From Enterococcus hulanensis (lineage in GTDB: Bacteria; Bacillota; Bacilli; Lactobacillales; Enterococcaceae): DNA of 39,923 nt. The stretch spans positions 1 through 39,923 of the forward strand of contig NZ_BJED01000029.1 of assembly GCF_005405485.1 (NCBI RefSeq), in the 5' to 3' direction. The position numbers and the translations under genes are program-made. The notes under the pieces were generated by a model. That model saw only the letters and a list, made by a program, of their open reading frames with translations. It had not been told where the DNA came from and did no database searches. The first letter of the stretch is position 1. Each line of letters opens with the position of its first letter. This document shows positions 32,898 to 39,923 of the stretch, piece by piece.

Positions 32898-34325
32898 ATG
32901 AAAACCTATCAAGATGATCCAGTGGTTCAAAAGAATCGCTGGTGGATTTTAGTGTCTGTCGCGATGTTTACCTTTATGTCCACCTTGGACTCCAGTATCG
33001 TAAATATCGCGCTGCCGACGATTTCAAAGGATCTGGCAGTGCCGATGAATAAGGCTGAATGGGTCGTGTCGATCTATCTGATGATCGTCTGTGCCTGTCT
33101 GCTGCTTTTCGGAAAAGTCGGAGACAGCTTTGGTAAGATCAAGGTGTATCGAATCGGTACGCTGATCTTTACTTTAGGATCGCTGCTGTGCGGCTTCAAT
33201 CATTCATTGGCGATGCTGCTTTTTGGCCGGGTGATTCAAGGGATTGGCGCCAGTATGACGATGGCAACTAATACAGGGATCACGACTGAGGTCTTTCCGA
33301 TGAATGAACGAGGAAGAGCGTTAGGTGCAATCGGTGCGTTTGTCTCACTAGGCTCGATCGCAGGACCGGGGATCGGCGGGTTGATCTTGGCGCATTTTTC
33401 TTGGTCGTACATTTTCTGGATCAATGTTCCGGTGGGGATTTTGACGATTCTGATCGGTGAAAAGTTTTTACCGAAGGATATTACAACGTCCAAGAAGAAG
33501 ATCGATTGGCTGGGGTTTGTCACGTTTGCCATCACGATCATGAGCTTCTTCGGTGCGGTCTTTATTGGACAAGAGGTGGGGTATGTTCACACCTTGCCGT
33601 TGATTTTGCTGATCGTTGCGATCGTGTTTTTCATCAGCTTTATTCAAGTGGAAAAACGAAAAGAAAATCCGTTATTGGTATTTAGCATTTTGAAAAATAA
33701 AATGTTTACTATGAGCTTGATCACCGCGCTGTTGATTTTTTCGGCCAACTTTTTCGTGAACGTGGTCATGCCGTTTTACTTGCAGAATGCGCGGGGCTTG
33801 AGCGCCAGCTTTGCGGGATTATTGATGATGGTCTTTCCCTTCTTGATGGTCATCGGTTCCCCCTTGAGCGGATATTTGACGGATAAAATCGGGCCGCAAA
33901 AACTGGTTTTGATCGGCTTGACGCTGTTATCCATCACGCAATTATTGTATGTCTTCATGAATCAGCTGAGCCCAATCTGGTACTATGTGTTGGCAACGGC
34001 GATCATGGGAATGGGCAATGCGCTGTTCCAATCTCCGAATAACACGATCGTTATGAGCAGCGTTGAAAAGGAAAACCTTGGAGTTGCCGGCAGTATGAAT
34101 TCATTTGCTAGAAATCTTGGCATGGTTATCGGGATCGCGTTATCGACGACGATCCTATATAGCGGGATGAGCGCGTCTTATGGTCAACGGGTAACGACCT
34201 ATATTGATGGTCGGCCGGATATTTTTATCTTTGGGATGCGGGTGACCTTCATGGCCTCTTTGGTAATCTGTGTCATTGCCTTGGTGATCTCGCTTGTGCG
34301 TTTCAGTAAAAAAGCGGTGAATTAA
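32898..34325 (+). CDS. DHA2-type multidrug MFS transporter (EmrB/QacA family)
   Basis: A 475-residue, 14-helix proton-driven exporter. Helix 1 has the DHA2 signature STLDSSIVNIALPTI; motif C-like GFVSLGSIAGPGIGG-type sequence (AFVSLGSIAGPGIGG) and RVIQGIGASMTMA are present. It probably exports lipophilic cations or other drugs; the substrate cannot be told. It stands alone between terminators, without an adjacent TetR-type regulator. Confidence 0.88.
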   Translation: MKTYQDDPVVQKNRWWILVSVAMFTFMSTLDSSIVNIALPTISKDLAVPMNKAEWVVSIYLMIVCACLLLFGKVGDSFGKIKVYRIGTLIFTLGSLLCGFNHSLAMLLFGRVIQGIGASMTMATNTGITTEVFPMNERGRALGAIGAFVSLGSIAGPGIGGLILAHFSWSYIFWINVPVGILTILIGEKFLPKDITTSKKKIDWLGFVTFAITIMSFFGAVFIGQEVGYVHTLPLILLIVAIVFFISFIQVEKRKENPLLVFSILKNKMFTMSLITALLIFSANFFVNVVMPFYLQNARGLSASFAGLLMMVFPFLMVIGSPLSGYLTDKIGPQKLVLIGLTLLSITQLLYVFMNQLSPIWYYVLATAIMGMGNALFQSPNNTIVMSSVEKENLGVAGSMNSFARNLGMVIGIALSTTILYSGMSASYGQRVTTYIDGRPDIFIFGMRVTFMASLVICVIALVISLVRFSKKAVN

Positions 34326-34343
34326 AAAAATTACTAGTACAAA

Positions 34344-34390
34344 AGAAGTTGATTGTTACTTGAATGGTAACGGTTGACTTCTTTTTTTTT
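34344..34390 (+). terminator. Terminator of the DHA2 transporter gene
   Basis: AGAAGTTGATTGTTAC (34344-34359) pairs with GTAACGGTTGACTTCT (34366-34381) with two mismatches and a strong T run. Confidence 0.85.
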
Positions 34391-34461
34391 AGGTACTCTG
34401 TTATACTGGTTTTGCTAAGCTGTACTAATACGATAGATAAATGCTATAACGGGAGGAAACT

Positions 34462-35793
34462 ATGGCGACAAAACATGATTTGATTTTAGAACATATCGAA
34501 AATCTGCCAGTGGGCGAGCGTATCTCTGTCCGCAGTATTGCCAAGAATCTAAGTGTCAGTGAAGGGACTGCTTACCGCGCGATCAAAGATGCGGAAAATA
34601 TTGGTTTGGTATCGACGATCCAACGGGTAGGAACGATCCGGATCGAACGAAAATTAAAGAAAAACATTGAGCGCTTGACCTTTGGTGAGGTAGTTCGCAT
34701 CATTGAGGGCGAAGTTTTAGGCGGTTCTAACGGGCTAGACAAGGACTTGAATAAATTTGTTATCGGTGCCATGACGGAAGATGCGATGCGCCGCTATATC
34801 ACGCCGGGGTCATTATTGATTATCGGAAATCGTGAAGGTGCGCAAAAATTAGCGCTGCAAGATGGCGCTGCTGTGCTGATTACCGGTGGTTTTGATACGA
34901 CGCCGGAGATCGCGAAGCTGGCGGATGATTTGGAATTGCCTGTCTTGAGTACGACCTATGATTCATTTACTGTGGCAACCATGATTAACCGGGCATTGAG
35001 TGACCAATTGATCAAAAAGGATATTATGCAGGTCAGTGATATTTATACGCCGTTGGAAAAAACGGTCTATTTAGAGGCGGGCGATACGATCTCGAATTAC
35101 CATCATCTGTCTGAAAAAACCGGTCATTCACGTTTTCCTGTCGTGAATAAAAGTATGCGGGTTTTAGGCGTCGTAACGGCCAAGGATGTTTTAGGCAAAG
35201 CGGAAAATCAAATGATCGACCGCGTAATGACTCGTGATCCGAATGTCGTTAAGCAAAGCATGAGTGTCGCCTCTGTCAGCCATCAAATGATTTGGGATGG
35301 ACTTGAAATGATGCCGGTGGTGAAAGACGATCTTTCATTAGTGGGAATGGTCAGCCGTCAAGACGTGATGAAGGCGATGCAGCTGGTGCAGCGGCAACCG
35401 CAAATGTCCAACACGATCTCGGATCAAATCGTTGGCGATATCGTAACCGTCGATACGGACCGCGAGGACAACCTGCTGGAAAATCCTTATTTCAAATTTG
35501 AGGTTACGCCGCAGATGGTCAATAGTGTCGGGACGATTTCATTCGGTGTCTTAAGCGAGATCGTCGCCAATGTGGCGCAACGAAGCATCCTGATGGATCA
35601 GCGCCGCAATACCTTGATCGAACAAATGAATCTGCATTATTTACGCTTGATCCAATTGGAAAGCGAGATTGAAATACATTCGAAAACTTTAGAACTAGGC
35701 CGGCGTTCAGCCAAGGTGGACTTGGAAGTCTACATCGACAATGTGATCGTCGCTAAAGCGATCGTGGTCTGCCAAGTGATGGAGCGTTCTTAG
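34462..35793 (+). CDS. ytoI: YtoI-like HTH-DRTGG-CBS-hotdog protein
   Basis: A 443-residue cytoplasmic protein with four modules: winged HTH (~5-60, ISVRSIAKNLSVSEGTAYRA), DRTGG domain (~68-185), two CBS domains (~190-312) and a thioesterase-like hotdog fold (~325-443). This is the B. subtilis YtoI layout. CBS pairs usually sense adenine nucleotides, so a nucleotide-responsive regulator is plausible; the function is not established. It is followed by nrnA after 13 bases, the same order as in B. subtilis ytoI-nrnA, which supports the assignment. The start follows GGGAGGAAACT. Confidence 0.88.
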   Translation: MATKHDLILEHIENLPVGERISVRSIAKNLSVSEGTAYRAIKDAENIGLVSTIQRVGTIRIERKLKKNIERLTFGEVVRIIEGEVLGGSNGLDKDLNKFVIGAMTEDAMRRYITPGSLLIIGNREGAQKLALQDGAAVLITGGFDTTPEIAKLADDLELPVLSTTYDSFTVATMINRALSDQLIKKDIMQVSDIYTPLEKTVYLEAGDTISNYHHLSEKTGHSRFPVVNKSMRVLGVVTAKDVLGKAENQMIDRVMTRDPNVVKQSMSVASVSHQMIWDGLEMMPVVKDDLSLVGMVSRQDVMKAMQLVQRQPQMSNTISDQIVGDIVTVDTDREDNLLENPYFKFEVTPQMVNSVGTISFGVLSEIVANVAQRSILMDQRRNTLIEQMNLHYLRLIQLESEIEIHSKTLELGRRSAKVDLEVYIDNVIVAKAIVVCQVMERS

Positions 35794-35806
35794 AAAGAGG
35801 AATCAA

Positions 35807-36769
35807 ATGACAATTACAGAAGAAATTTTACAGATGATTAAACAATACGATCGGATCATTATCCATCGCCATATGCGGCCAGATCCGGATGCGCTAGGTT
35901 CACAATGCGGACTCGCTGAGATTCTGCGGGCGAACTTTCCAGAAAAGGAAGTTTACCAAGTCGGCGGATCGGTGGAAGGCTTGGATTTTCTAGCTGAAAT
36001 GGATGAGATTGCTGACGATTTGTATCAAGGGGCTTTAGTGATCGTGACCGATACGGCGAACGCGCCGCGAATCAGCGATGAACGTTACAGCCTTGGAGAG
36101 AAGCTGATCAAAATCGACCATCATCCGAATGATGATCCTTACGGTGATTTGCTTTGGGTCAATACAAAAGCCAGCAGCTGCAGCGAGATCATCGCAGACT
36201 TTGCCTTTACGGAAGGGTTAACGATGACAGAAAATGCGGCGCGCCTGTTATACGGGGGCATTGTCGGTGATACTGGCCGCTTTTTATATCCAGCGACGAC
36301 ATCTCATACCTTGCGAGTAGCCGCGAAACTGTTGGATCATGGCTTTGACGCGACGAAGCTGAATCGCGAGCTCGACCAGATTTCATTAAATGTCGCGAAG
36401 CTGTCAGGCTACCTTTACCAGAATTTGCAGATCGATGAGAATGGTGCCGGCTATGTCTTTTTAGATCAAGCCATCTTAAATAAATATGGGATCAAGGATT
36501 CTGATACGGCGGCACTTGTACCGCTGCCGGGAACGATCGATGCTGTCATGGCTTGGGCCGTTTTTGTCGAGCAGCCGGAAGGGTATTATCGTGTTCGCCT
36601 TCGCTCTAAGGGTCCGGTCATTAATGAACTTGCCAAGCGCTATCATGGTGGCGGCCATCCATTAGCCAGCGGAGCCAATGCGAAGGATCAGGCGGTGTGC
36701 CAAGAAATCTATCAAGAAATCCAATTTTTGTGCGAAAAATATCAAAAAAATAAAAATTCTTTCGATTAA
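35807..36769 (+). CDS. nrnA: Nano-RNase / pAp phosphatase NrnA (DHH family)
   Basis: A 320-residue DHH-DHHA1 phosphoesterase. Metal ligands lie in HRHMRPDPDALGS (~20-32), DTANAPR and DHH (104-106). The DHHA1 substrate-binding motif GGGHPLASGA begins at residue 281. NrnA degrades 2- to 5-mer RNA and dephosphorylates 3'-phosphoadenosine 5'-phosphate, thus linking RNA turnover with sulfur assimilation; some relatives also act on c-di-AMP breakdown products. It is co-transcribed with ytoI. About 15 bases after its stop the next promoter begins. Confidence 0.92.
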   Translation: MTITEEILQMIKQYDRIIIHRHMRPDPDALGSQCGLAEILRANFPEKEVYQVGGSVEGLDFLAEMDEIADDLYQGALVIVTDTANAPRISDERYSLGEKLIKIDHHPNDDPYGDLLWVNTKASSCSEIIADFAFTEGLTMTENAARLLYGGIVGDTGRFLYPATTSHTLRVAAKLLDHGFDATKLNRELDQISLNVAKLSGYLYQNLQIDENGAGYVFLDQAILNKYGIKDSDTAALVPLPGTIDAVMAWAVFVEQPEGYYRVRLRSKGPVINELAKRYHGGGHPLASGANAKDQAVCQEIYQEIQFLCEKYQKNKNSFD

Positions 36770-36784
36770 TTTGTGAAAAAAGTG

Positions 36785-36813
36785 TTGACAAAGCTTTCAT
36801 TGGTCTATACAAT
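36785..36813 (+). promoter_or_regulatory. glcT-nagE promoter with possible cre site
   Basis: TTGACA (36785-36790), 17 bases, TACAAT (36808-36813). TGACAAAGCTTTCA (36786-36799) reads on the other strand as TGAAAGCTTTGTCA, matching the CcpA site consensus TGWAARCGYTWNCW at 12 of 14 positions. It would sit on the -35 and spacer. Catabolite repression is thus plausible but unproven. Confidence 0.5.
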
Positions 36814-36833
36814 CAAAAGTGTTAACAATACTG

Positions 36834-36909
36834 TTTCATGTGACTAGATAATACTAGGCATGGAAAGAAACGCAAGGAGTCCTCCTTGTGCTTCTTTCCA
36901 TGCCTTTTT
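36834..36909 (+). promoter_or_regulatory. RAT antiterminator / terminator switch
   Basis: The antiterminator hairpin pairs TTTCATGTGACTAG (36834-36847) with CTAGGCATGGAAA (36854-36866). The terminator pairs GGCATGGAAAG (from 36857) with CTTTCCATGCC (36894-36904), prolonged inward by CAAGGA with TCCTTG, then T. Both use bases 36857-36866, so they exclude each other. This is the BglG/GlcT ribonucleic antiterminator arrangement. The protein encoded just downstream is expected to hold the first form. Confidence 0.85.
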
Positions 36910-36965
36910 ACTTGGCCGGTAACTAGTCAAAACAGTGAAATTATTCTGCAGAATGAGGAAAGAAA

Positions 36966-37817
36966 ATGAAAATCAAAAAGATATTGAATCAAAATGCAGT
37001 GCTTGTCGACGATCGCGGAGAAGAAAAAATCGCCATCGGTAAAGGTGTTGGCTTCAATAAGCAAAGAAATGATCTGCTTTTTTCCCGTGAGATCGAGCGT
37101 TTGTTTGTGATGGAGCCGGAAGGACAGCAAAAGTTACAGACCTTATTAAATCAAATAAATGAATCCTATTTTTTTGCTGCAGAAGCGATCATTGACCATG
37201 CGGAGACTGTTCTGATGGAGAAGCTCAATGAGCACATCTTCATTTCGTTAACAGATCATATCGCCTTTGCAGCCCAAAATATCGCTAATGGAATCGTGAT
37301 TCGCAACAAGCTTTTAAGCGAAATCGAGATTCTTTACGGCGAAGAATTTGGCATTGCGCAATGGGCGGTCGATTACCTGAATCGGACGTTAGAGATTCCT
37401 TATGGGTATGACGAAGCTGGTTATATCGCGATCCATATCCACAGTGCTCGCACGGGGAAAAATAATAATCACGACAGTATCAGAGAAGTCACGATTATTT
37501 CCGATGTGATCCATTTGATCGAACAAGAGTTAGACGTAAATATCCATTCGCGCGAAATGGCTTTGGATTACTCTCGTCTAGCCAATCATCTGCGTCTGTT
37601 ACTGCAGCGGTATCAGAATCAGCGTTATGCTGTTTTGGATCAGGACATTATCGAAATGGTCCGCAGCAAGTATCCCGAGAGTTATCAAGTGGCAAAGAAG
37701 ATTCGGGTCTTTTTGATGAAGCATTATCAGTTAGCGATCACGACAGAAGAGCTGGGCTATGTAGCGATTCATGTCGAGCGATTGCGAAAAATGAAAGAAC
37801 ATGAAGGAGAAGAATAA
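36966..37817 (+). CDS. glcT: BglG/GlcT-family transcription antiterminator
   Basis: A 283-residue antiterminator. A CAT RNA-binding domain covers ~1-60 (MKIKKILNQNAVLVDDRGEE, then KGVGFNKQ). PRD1 covers ~65-170 (DHAETVLMEKLNEHIFIS) and PRD2 ~172-280, with conserved PRD histidines (GYIAIHIHSAR, GYVAIHVERLR). PRDs are phosphorylated by PTS proteins; without substrate the EII would inactivate it. The RAT/terminator pair is upstream of this gene itself, so the operon is self-controlled. It ends 3 bases before the EIICBA gene, its likely partner and sensor. GlcT is the nearest named type; the inducer would be the sugar of the downstream EII. Confidence 0.88.
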   Translation: MKIKKILNQNAVLVDDRGEEKIAIGKGVGFNKQRNDLLFSREIERLFVMEPEGQQKLQTLLNQINESYFFAAEAIIDHAETVLMEKLNEHIFISLTDHIAFAAQNIANGIVIRNKLLSEIEILYGEEFGIAQWAVDYLNRTLEIPYGYDEAGYIAIHIHSARTGKNNNHDSIREVTIISDVIHLIEQELDVNIHSREMALDYSRLANHLRLLLQRYQNQRYAVLDQDIIEMVRSKYPESYQVAKKIRVFLMKHYQLAITTEELGYVAIHVERLRKMKEHEGEE

Positions 37818-37820
37818 AAT

Positions 37821-39797
37821 ATGAAAGCATATATGCAGCGCATGGGGCGTTCGTTAATGTTGCCAGTAGCAGTTCTGCCGGCGGCGTCCATTTTAGTTGG
37901 GATCGCCAACTGGATCGTCGGAATGGGTGTTACCAACGTGGCGACCACATTCTTGATGAACAGCGGGTTAGCAATTTTAGATAATTTGGCATTACTGTTT
38001 TCAGTCGGTTTGGCTTTAGGGATGTCAAAAGACAAGGACGGGGCCGCAGCTTTGGCTGGTCTAGTAGCCTATCTTGTTCCAAAGGCGGTTTTGGCACCGA
38101 CTTCGGTTCAAGCATTGTTGGGCCTGAAGGATATCGCAGATGTGAATCCGGCCTTCAACAGTATGGGAAACAACGTATTCGTAGGGATCATCGCCGGATT
38201 AGTCGCAGCCGAAATGTATAATCGTTTCAGCGGCGTTAAACTTCCGATGGCCTTGTCGTTCTTTAGCGGAAAACGTTTAGTACCGATCATGTCGGCATTA
38301 GGTATGTTAGCTATTTCGGCCGTTTTATTATTTGTTTGGCCAGTAGTTTATAATGTATTAGTTAGTTTGGGTGAGGGTATCTCAGGATTAGGCTTTATCG
38401 GAGCAGGACTGTACGGATTATTCAACCGTCTGTTGATTCCGACCGGCTTGCACCACGCATTAAACTCTGTATTTTGGTTTGACGTTGCCGGCATTAATGA
38501 TATTGGAAACTTTCTGGCCGGCCAACAAGCGATTGATCAAGGATTGGCGATCGTTGGTAAAACAGGGATGTACCAAGCTGGATTCTTCCCAGTAATGATG
38601 TTCGGTTTACCGGCAGGAGCATTAGCGATCTATCAATGTGCTCGCCCAGAAAAGAAAAAAGTTACGGCATCATTAATGATCGCTGCTGCTTTTGCTTCTT
38701 TCTTCACAGGGGTTACTGAGCCGTTGGAATTCTCATTCATGTTTGTGGCATGGCCAGTGTATGTTTTACATGCTATTTTTACTGGTTTGTCTTTAGCAGT
38801 AAGTGCATTCTTCCAATGGACTGCTGGGTTCGCCTTCAGTGCCGGCTTTGTTGATTACTTCTTATCATTAAAAAATCCTGTCGCAAATCAGCCATTTATG
38901 CTGATTCTACAAGGTTTAGTCTTCGCAGCGATTTACTATTTTGGTTTCCGTTTTGCGATTACTAAGTTCAATCTGATGACACCAGGCCGCGAAGAAGGCG
39001 ATGGTGAAGAAACACCGGATATTGATACAACAGGCGGCGGCAAACACGCAGCGATGGCAGAAAGAATTTACAATGCCTTAGGCGGCGCAGCAAATGTTAC
39101 AGCAATCGACAACTGTACAACGCGATTACGTTTGCAGGTGAATGATACTGGTGCGGTCGATCAAAGTAAGATCAAAGCCACTGGTGTTCCTGGATTGAAA
39201 GTGATCGATGATAAGAATATTCAAGTCATCGTCGGTACGGAAGTCCAGTTTGTGGCAGACGAAATGAGCCGTTTGCATGGCGGCGGAGGCGGTTCTCGGG
39301 CCGTTGTCGAGCAGACGGTTGAAGTAGAAGAAGCACCTAAAGCACAAGCAATGTTTGCGGTAGCGCAAGGACGCTTAGTGCCGATCACTGAAGTTTCTGA
39401 CGATGTCTTCTCAGAAAAAATGATGGGTGACGGGTATGCGGTATTGCCAACTGCTGGTGAAATCTTCTCGCCTGTGTCAGGGACGATCTCGAATGTCTTT
39501 CCTACGAAGCATGCGGTGGGAATCACTACTCCTTCTGGCATCGAAGTGCTATTGCATATGGGACTGGATACAGTAGATCTAGGCGGCAAGCCGTTCACTG
39601 TCTATGTGACAGCTGGACAGCATGTTGGACGCGGACAAATGATCGCGAAGGTCGACTTGGAAGCTGTTGTTGCAGCAGGCAAGAAGACGGATATGATCGT
39701 GGCATTAACCAATATGGATAAAGTCGATAAGTTTGAATTGGTTGAGCAAAAGGATGTTCAAGCAAATGACATTATCGGTGAGTTAACAAGTAAATAA
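37821..39797 (+). CDS. nagE: PTS EIICBA, N-acetylglucosamine (NagE-like)
   Basis: A 658-residue three-domain permease: EIIC (~1-390), EIIB with phospho-C432 in DNCTTRLRL, and EIIA with phospho-H579 in LLHMGLDTV. Within EIIC the segments GFFPVMMFGLP, FTGVTEPLEFSFMF and FNLMTPGRE match E. coli NagE better than PtsG, whose equivalent reads FLFKMYGLP. So N-acetylglucosamine is the most likely sugar, glucose being the alternative. It takes up and phosphorylates the sugar at the membrane. The operon with a GlcT-type antiterminator fits induction by the transported sugar. Confidence 0.85.
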   Translation: MKAYMQRMGRSLMLPVAVLPAASILVGIANWIVGMGVTNVATTFLMNSGLAILDNLALLFSVGLALGMSKDKDGAAALAGLVAYLVPKAVLAPTSVQALLGLKDIADVNPAFNSMGNNVFVGIIAGLVAAEMYNRFSGVKLPMALSFFSGKRLVPIMSALGMLAISAVLLFVWPVVYNVLVSLGEGISGLGFIGAGLYGLFNRLLIPTGLHHALNSVFWFDVAGINDIGNFLAGQQAIDQGLAIVGKTGMYQAGFFPVMMFGLPAGALAIYQCARPEKKKVTASLMIAAAFASFFTGVTEPLEFSFMFVAWPVYVLHAIFTGLSLAVSAFFQWTAGFAFSAGFVDYFLSLKNPVANQPFMLILQGLVFAAIYYFGFRFAITKFNLMTPGREEGDGEETPDIDTTGGGKHAAMAERIYNALGGAANVTAIDNCTTRLRLQVNDTGAVDQSKIKATGVPGLKVIDDKNIQVIVGTEVQFVADEMSRLHGGGGGSRAVVEQTVEVEEAPKAQAMFAVAQGRLVPITEVSDDVFSEKMMGDGYAVLPTAGEIFSPVSGTISNVFPTKHAVGITTPSGIEVLLHMGLDTVDLGGKPFTVYVTAGQHVGRGQMIAKVDLEAVVAAGKKTDMIVALTNMDKVDKFELVEQKDVQANDIIGELTSK

Positions 39798-39807
39798 AGC
39801 AATTCAT

Positions 39808-39839
39808 GAGCTGTGTTTTTACGACACAGCTCTTTTTTT
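39808..39839 (+). terminator. Terminator of the glcT-nagE operon
   Basis: GAGCTGTG (39808-39815) pairs with CACAGCTC (39825-39832), followed by seven T. Confidence 0.9.
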
Positions 39840-39840
39840 G

Positions 39841-39923
39841 ACTGGCGAAAGTATAAAATTTTCACATGAATAAATCGCTTTGTAGCGGGTATATCCATGT
39901 CTGGCTTCACGAACTAGCTTTTC
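39841..39923 (+). repeat. Repeat family R2, copy cut by the window end
   Basis: It starts right after the nagE terminator. GAAAGTATAAAATTTTC (39847-39863) matches the start of the copies at 13436 and 16382, and GTCTGGCTTCACGAACTAGC (39899-39918) matches 16442-16461 at 19 of 20 bases. The second half lies outside the window. Confidence 0.6.

Noticed and set aside
39221-39598. 125-residue minus-strand frame inside nagE
   Set aside because: It is antisense to the EIIB-EIIA linker and EIIA domain, has no ribosome-binding site and is rich in Ser/Thr/Pro as expected for a shadow frame.
37821-39797. Glucose-specific PtsG assignment for the EIICBA
   Set aside because: The EIIC segment GFFPVMMFGLP and the end FNLMTPGRE match NagE, whereas PtsG has FLFKMYGLP at the equivalent place. 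Glucose transport is not excluded.
1-39923. CRISPR array, tRNA or rRNA genes, insertion sequences
   Set aside because: No evenly spaced direct repeats, no cloverleaf or rRNA-like segments and no transposase frames were found on either strand.

Overview
The window reads as chromosomal DNA of a low-GC Gram-positive coccus, most likely Enterococcus. The grounds are AT-rich intergenic DNA, strong AGGAG ribosome-binding sites, frequent TTG/GTG starts, PTS operons with a GlcT-type antiterminator, an Mga-family regulator, an Ldt-fm-like L,D-transpeptidase, RNase J2 and a glutamate decarboxylase operon. A species in the E. avium group is a reasonable guess because of gadCB, but that is inference. I saw no rRNA, tRNA, CRISPR array, transposase or phage gene.

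Layout. 0-3.7 kb: a divergent sulfur-stress locus. A CstR persulfide sensor, a DsrE-like protein and a small helical protein lie on the minus strand; a rhodanese, a CoA-disulfide reductase-rhodanese fusion and a second rhodanese lie on the plus strand. Palindromic operators sit in both promoters. 3.8-9.6 kb: a carbohydrate operon (DeoC-like aldolase, fructose-type EIIA and EIIBC, Gfo/Idh/MocA dehydrogenase, zinc alcohol dehydrogenase, DeoR repressor) whose sugar I cannot name. 9.6-12.2 kb: menA, divergent from a PbuG-type purine permease.

12.2-21.2 kb: an acid-resistance neighbourhood. Two paralogous orphan regulators (degenerate receiver plus winged helix) flank a 1.6-kb AT-rich gene desert and a coiled-coil gene. 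gadC-gadB follow, facing an Mga-family regulator. 21.2-26.5 kb: pflB without pflA, an L,D-transpeptidase and a Crp/Fnr regulator. 26.5-34.4 kb: a small helical protein with an MFS transporter, an RRNPP-like regulator, asd, RNase J2 (rnjB), a tiny zinc-ribbon protein and a DHA2 multidrug transporter. 34.4-39.9 kb: ytoI-nrnA, then a GlcT-type antiterminator with a NagE-like EIICBA behind a textbook antiterminator/terminator switch.

The least explained signal is in the non-coding DNA. One structured element (called R1 here) occurs at 4548-4765 and 26647-26805, each time just before a ribosome-binding site. Its copies differ by paired, stem-preserving changes. A second family (R2) occurs at about 5216, 13436, 16382 and 39841, usually right after a terminator, and its best copy folds into one long hairpin. 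Other points are a short-ORF leader before gadC, a possible decayed Mga gene before pflB, and an orphan terminator at 26572. All coordinates and functions come from reading the sequence; no searches or folding programs were run.
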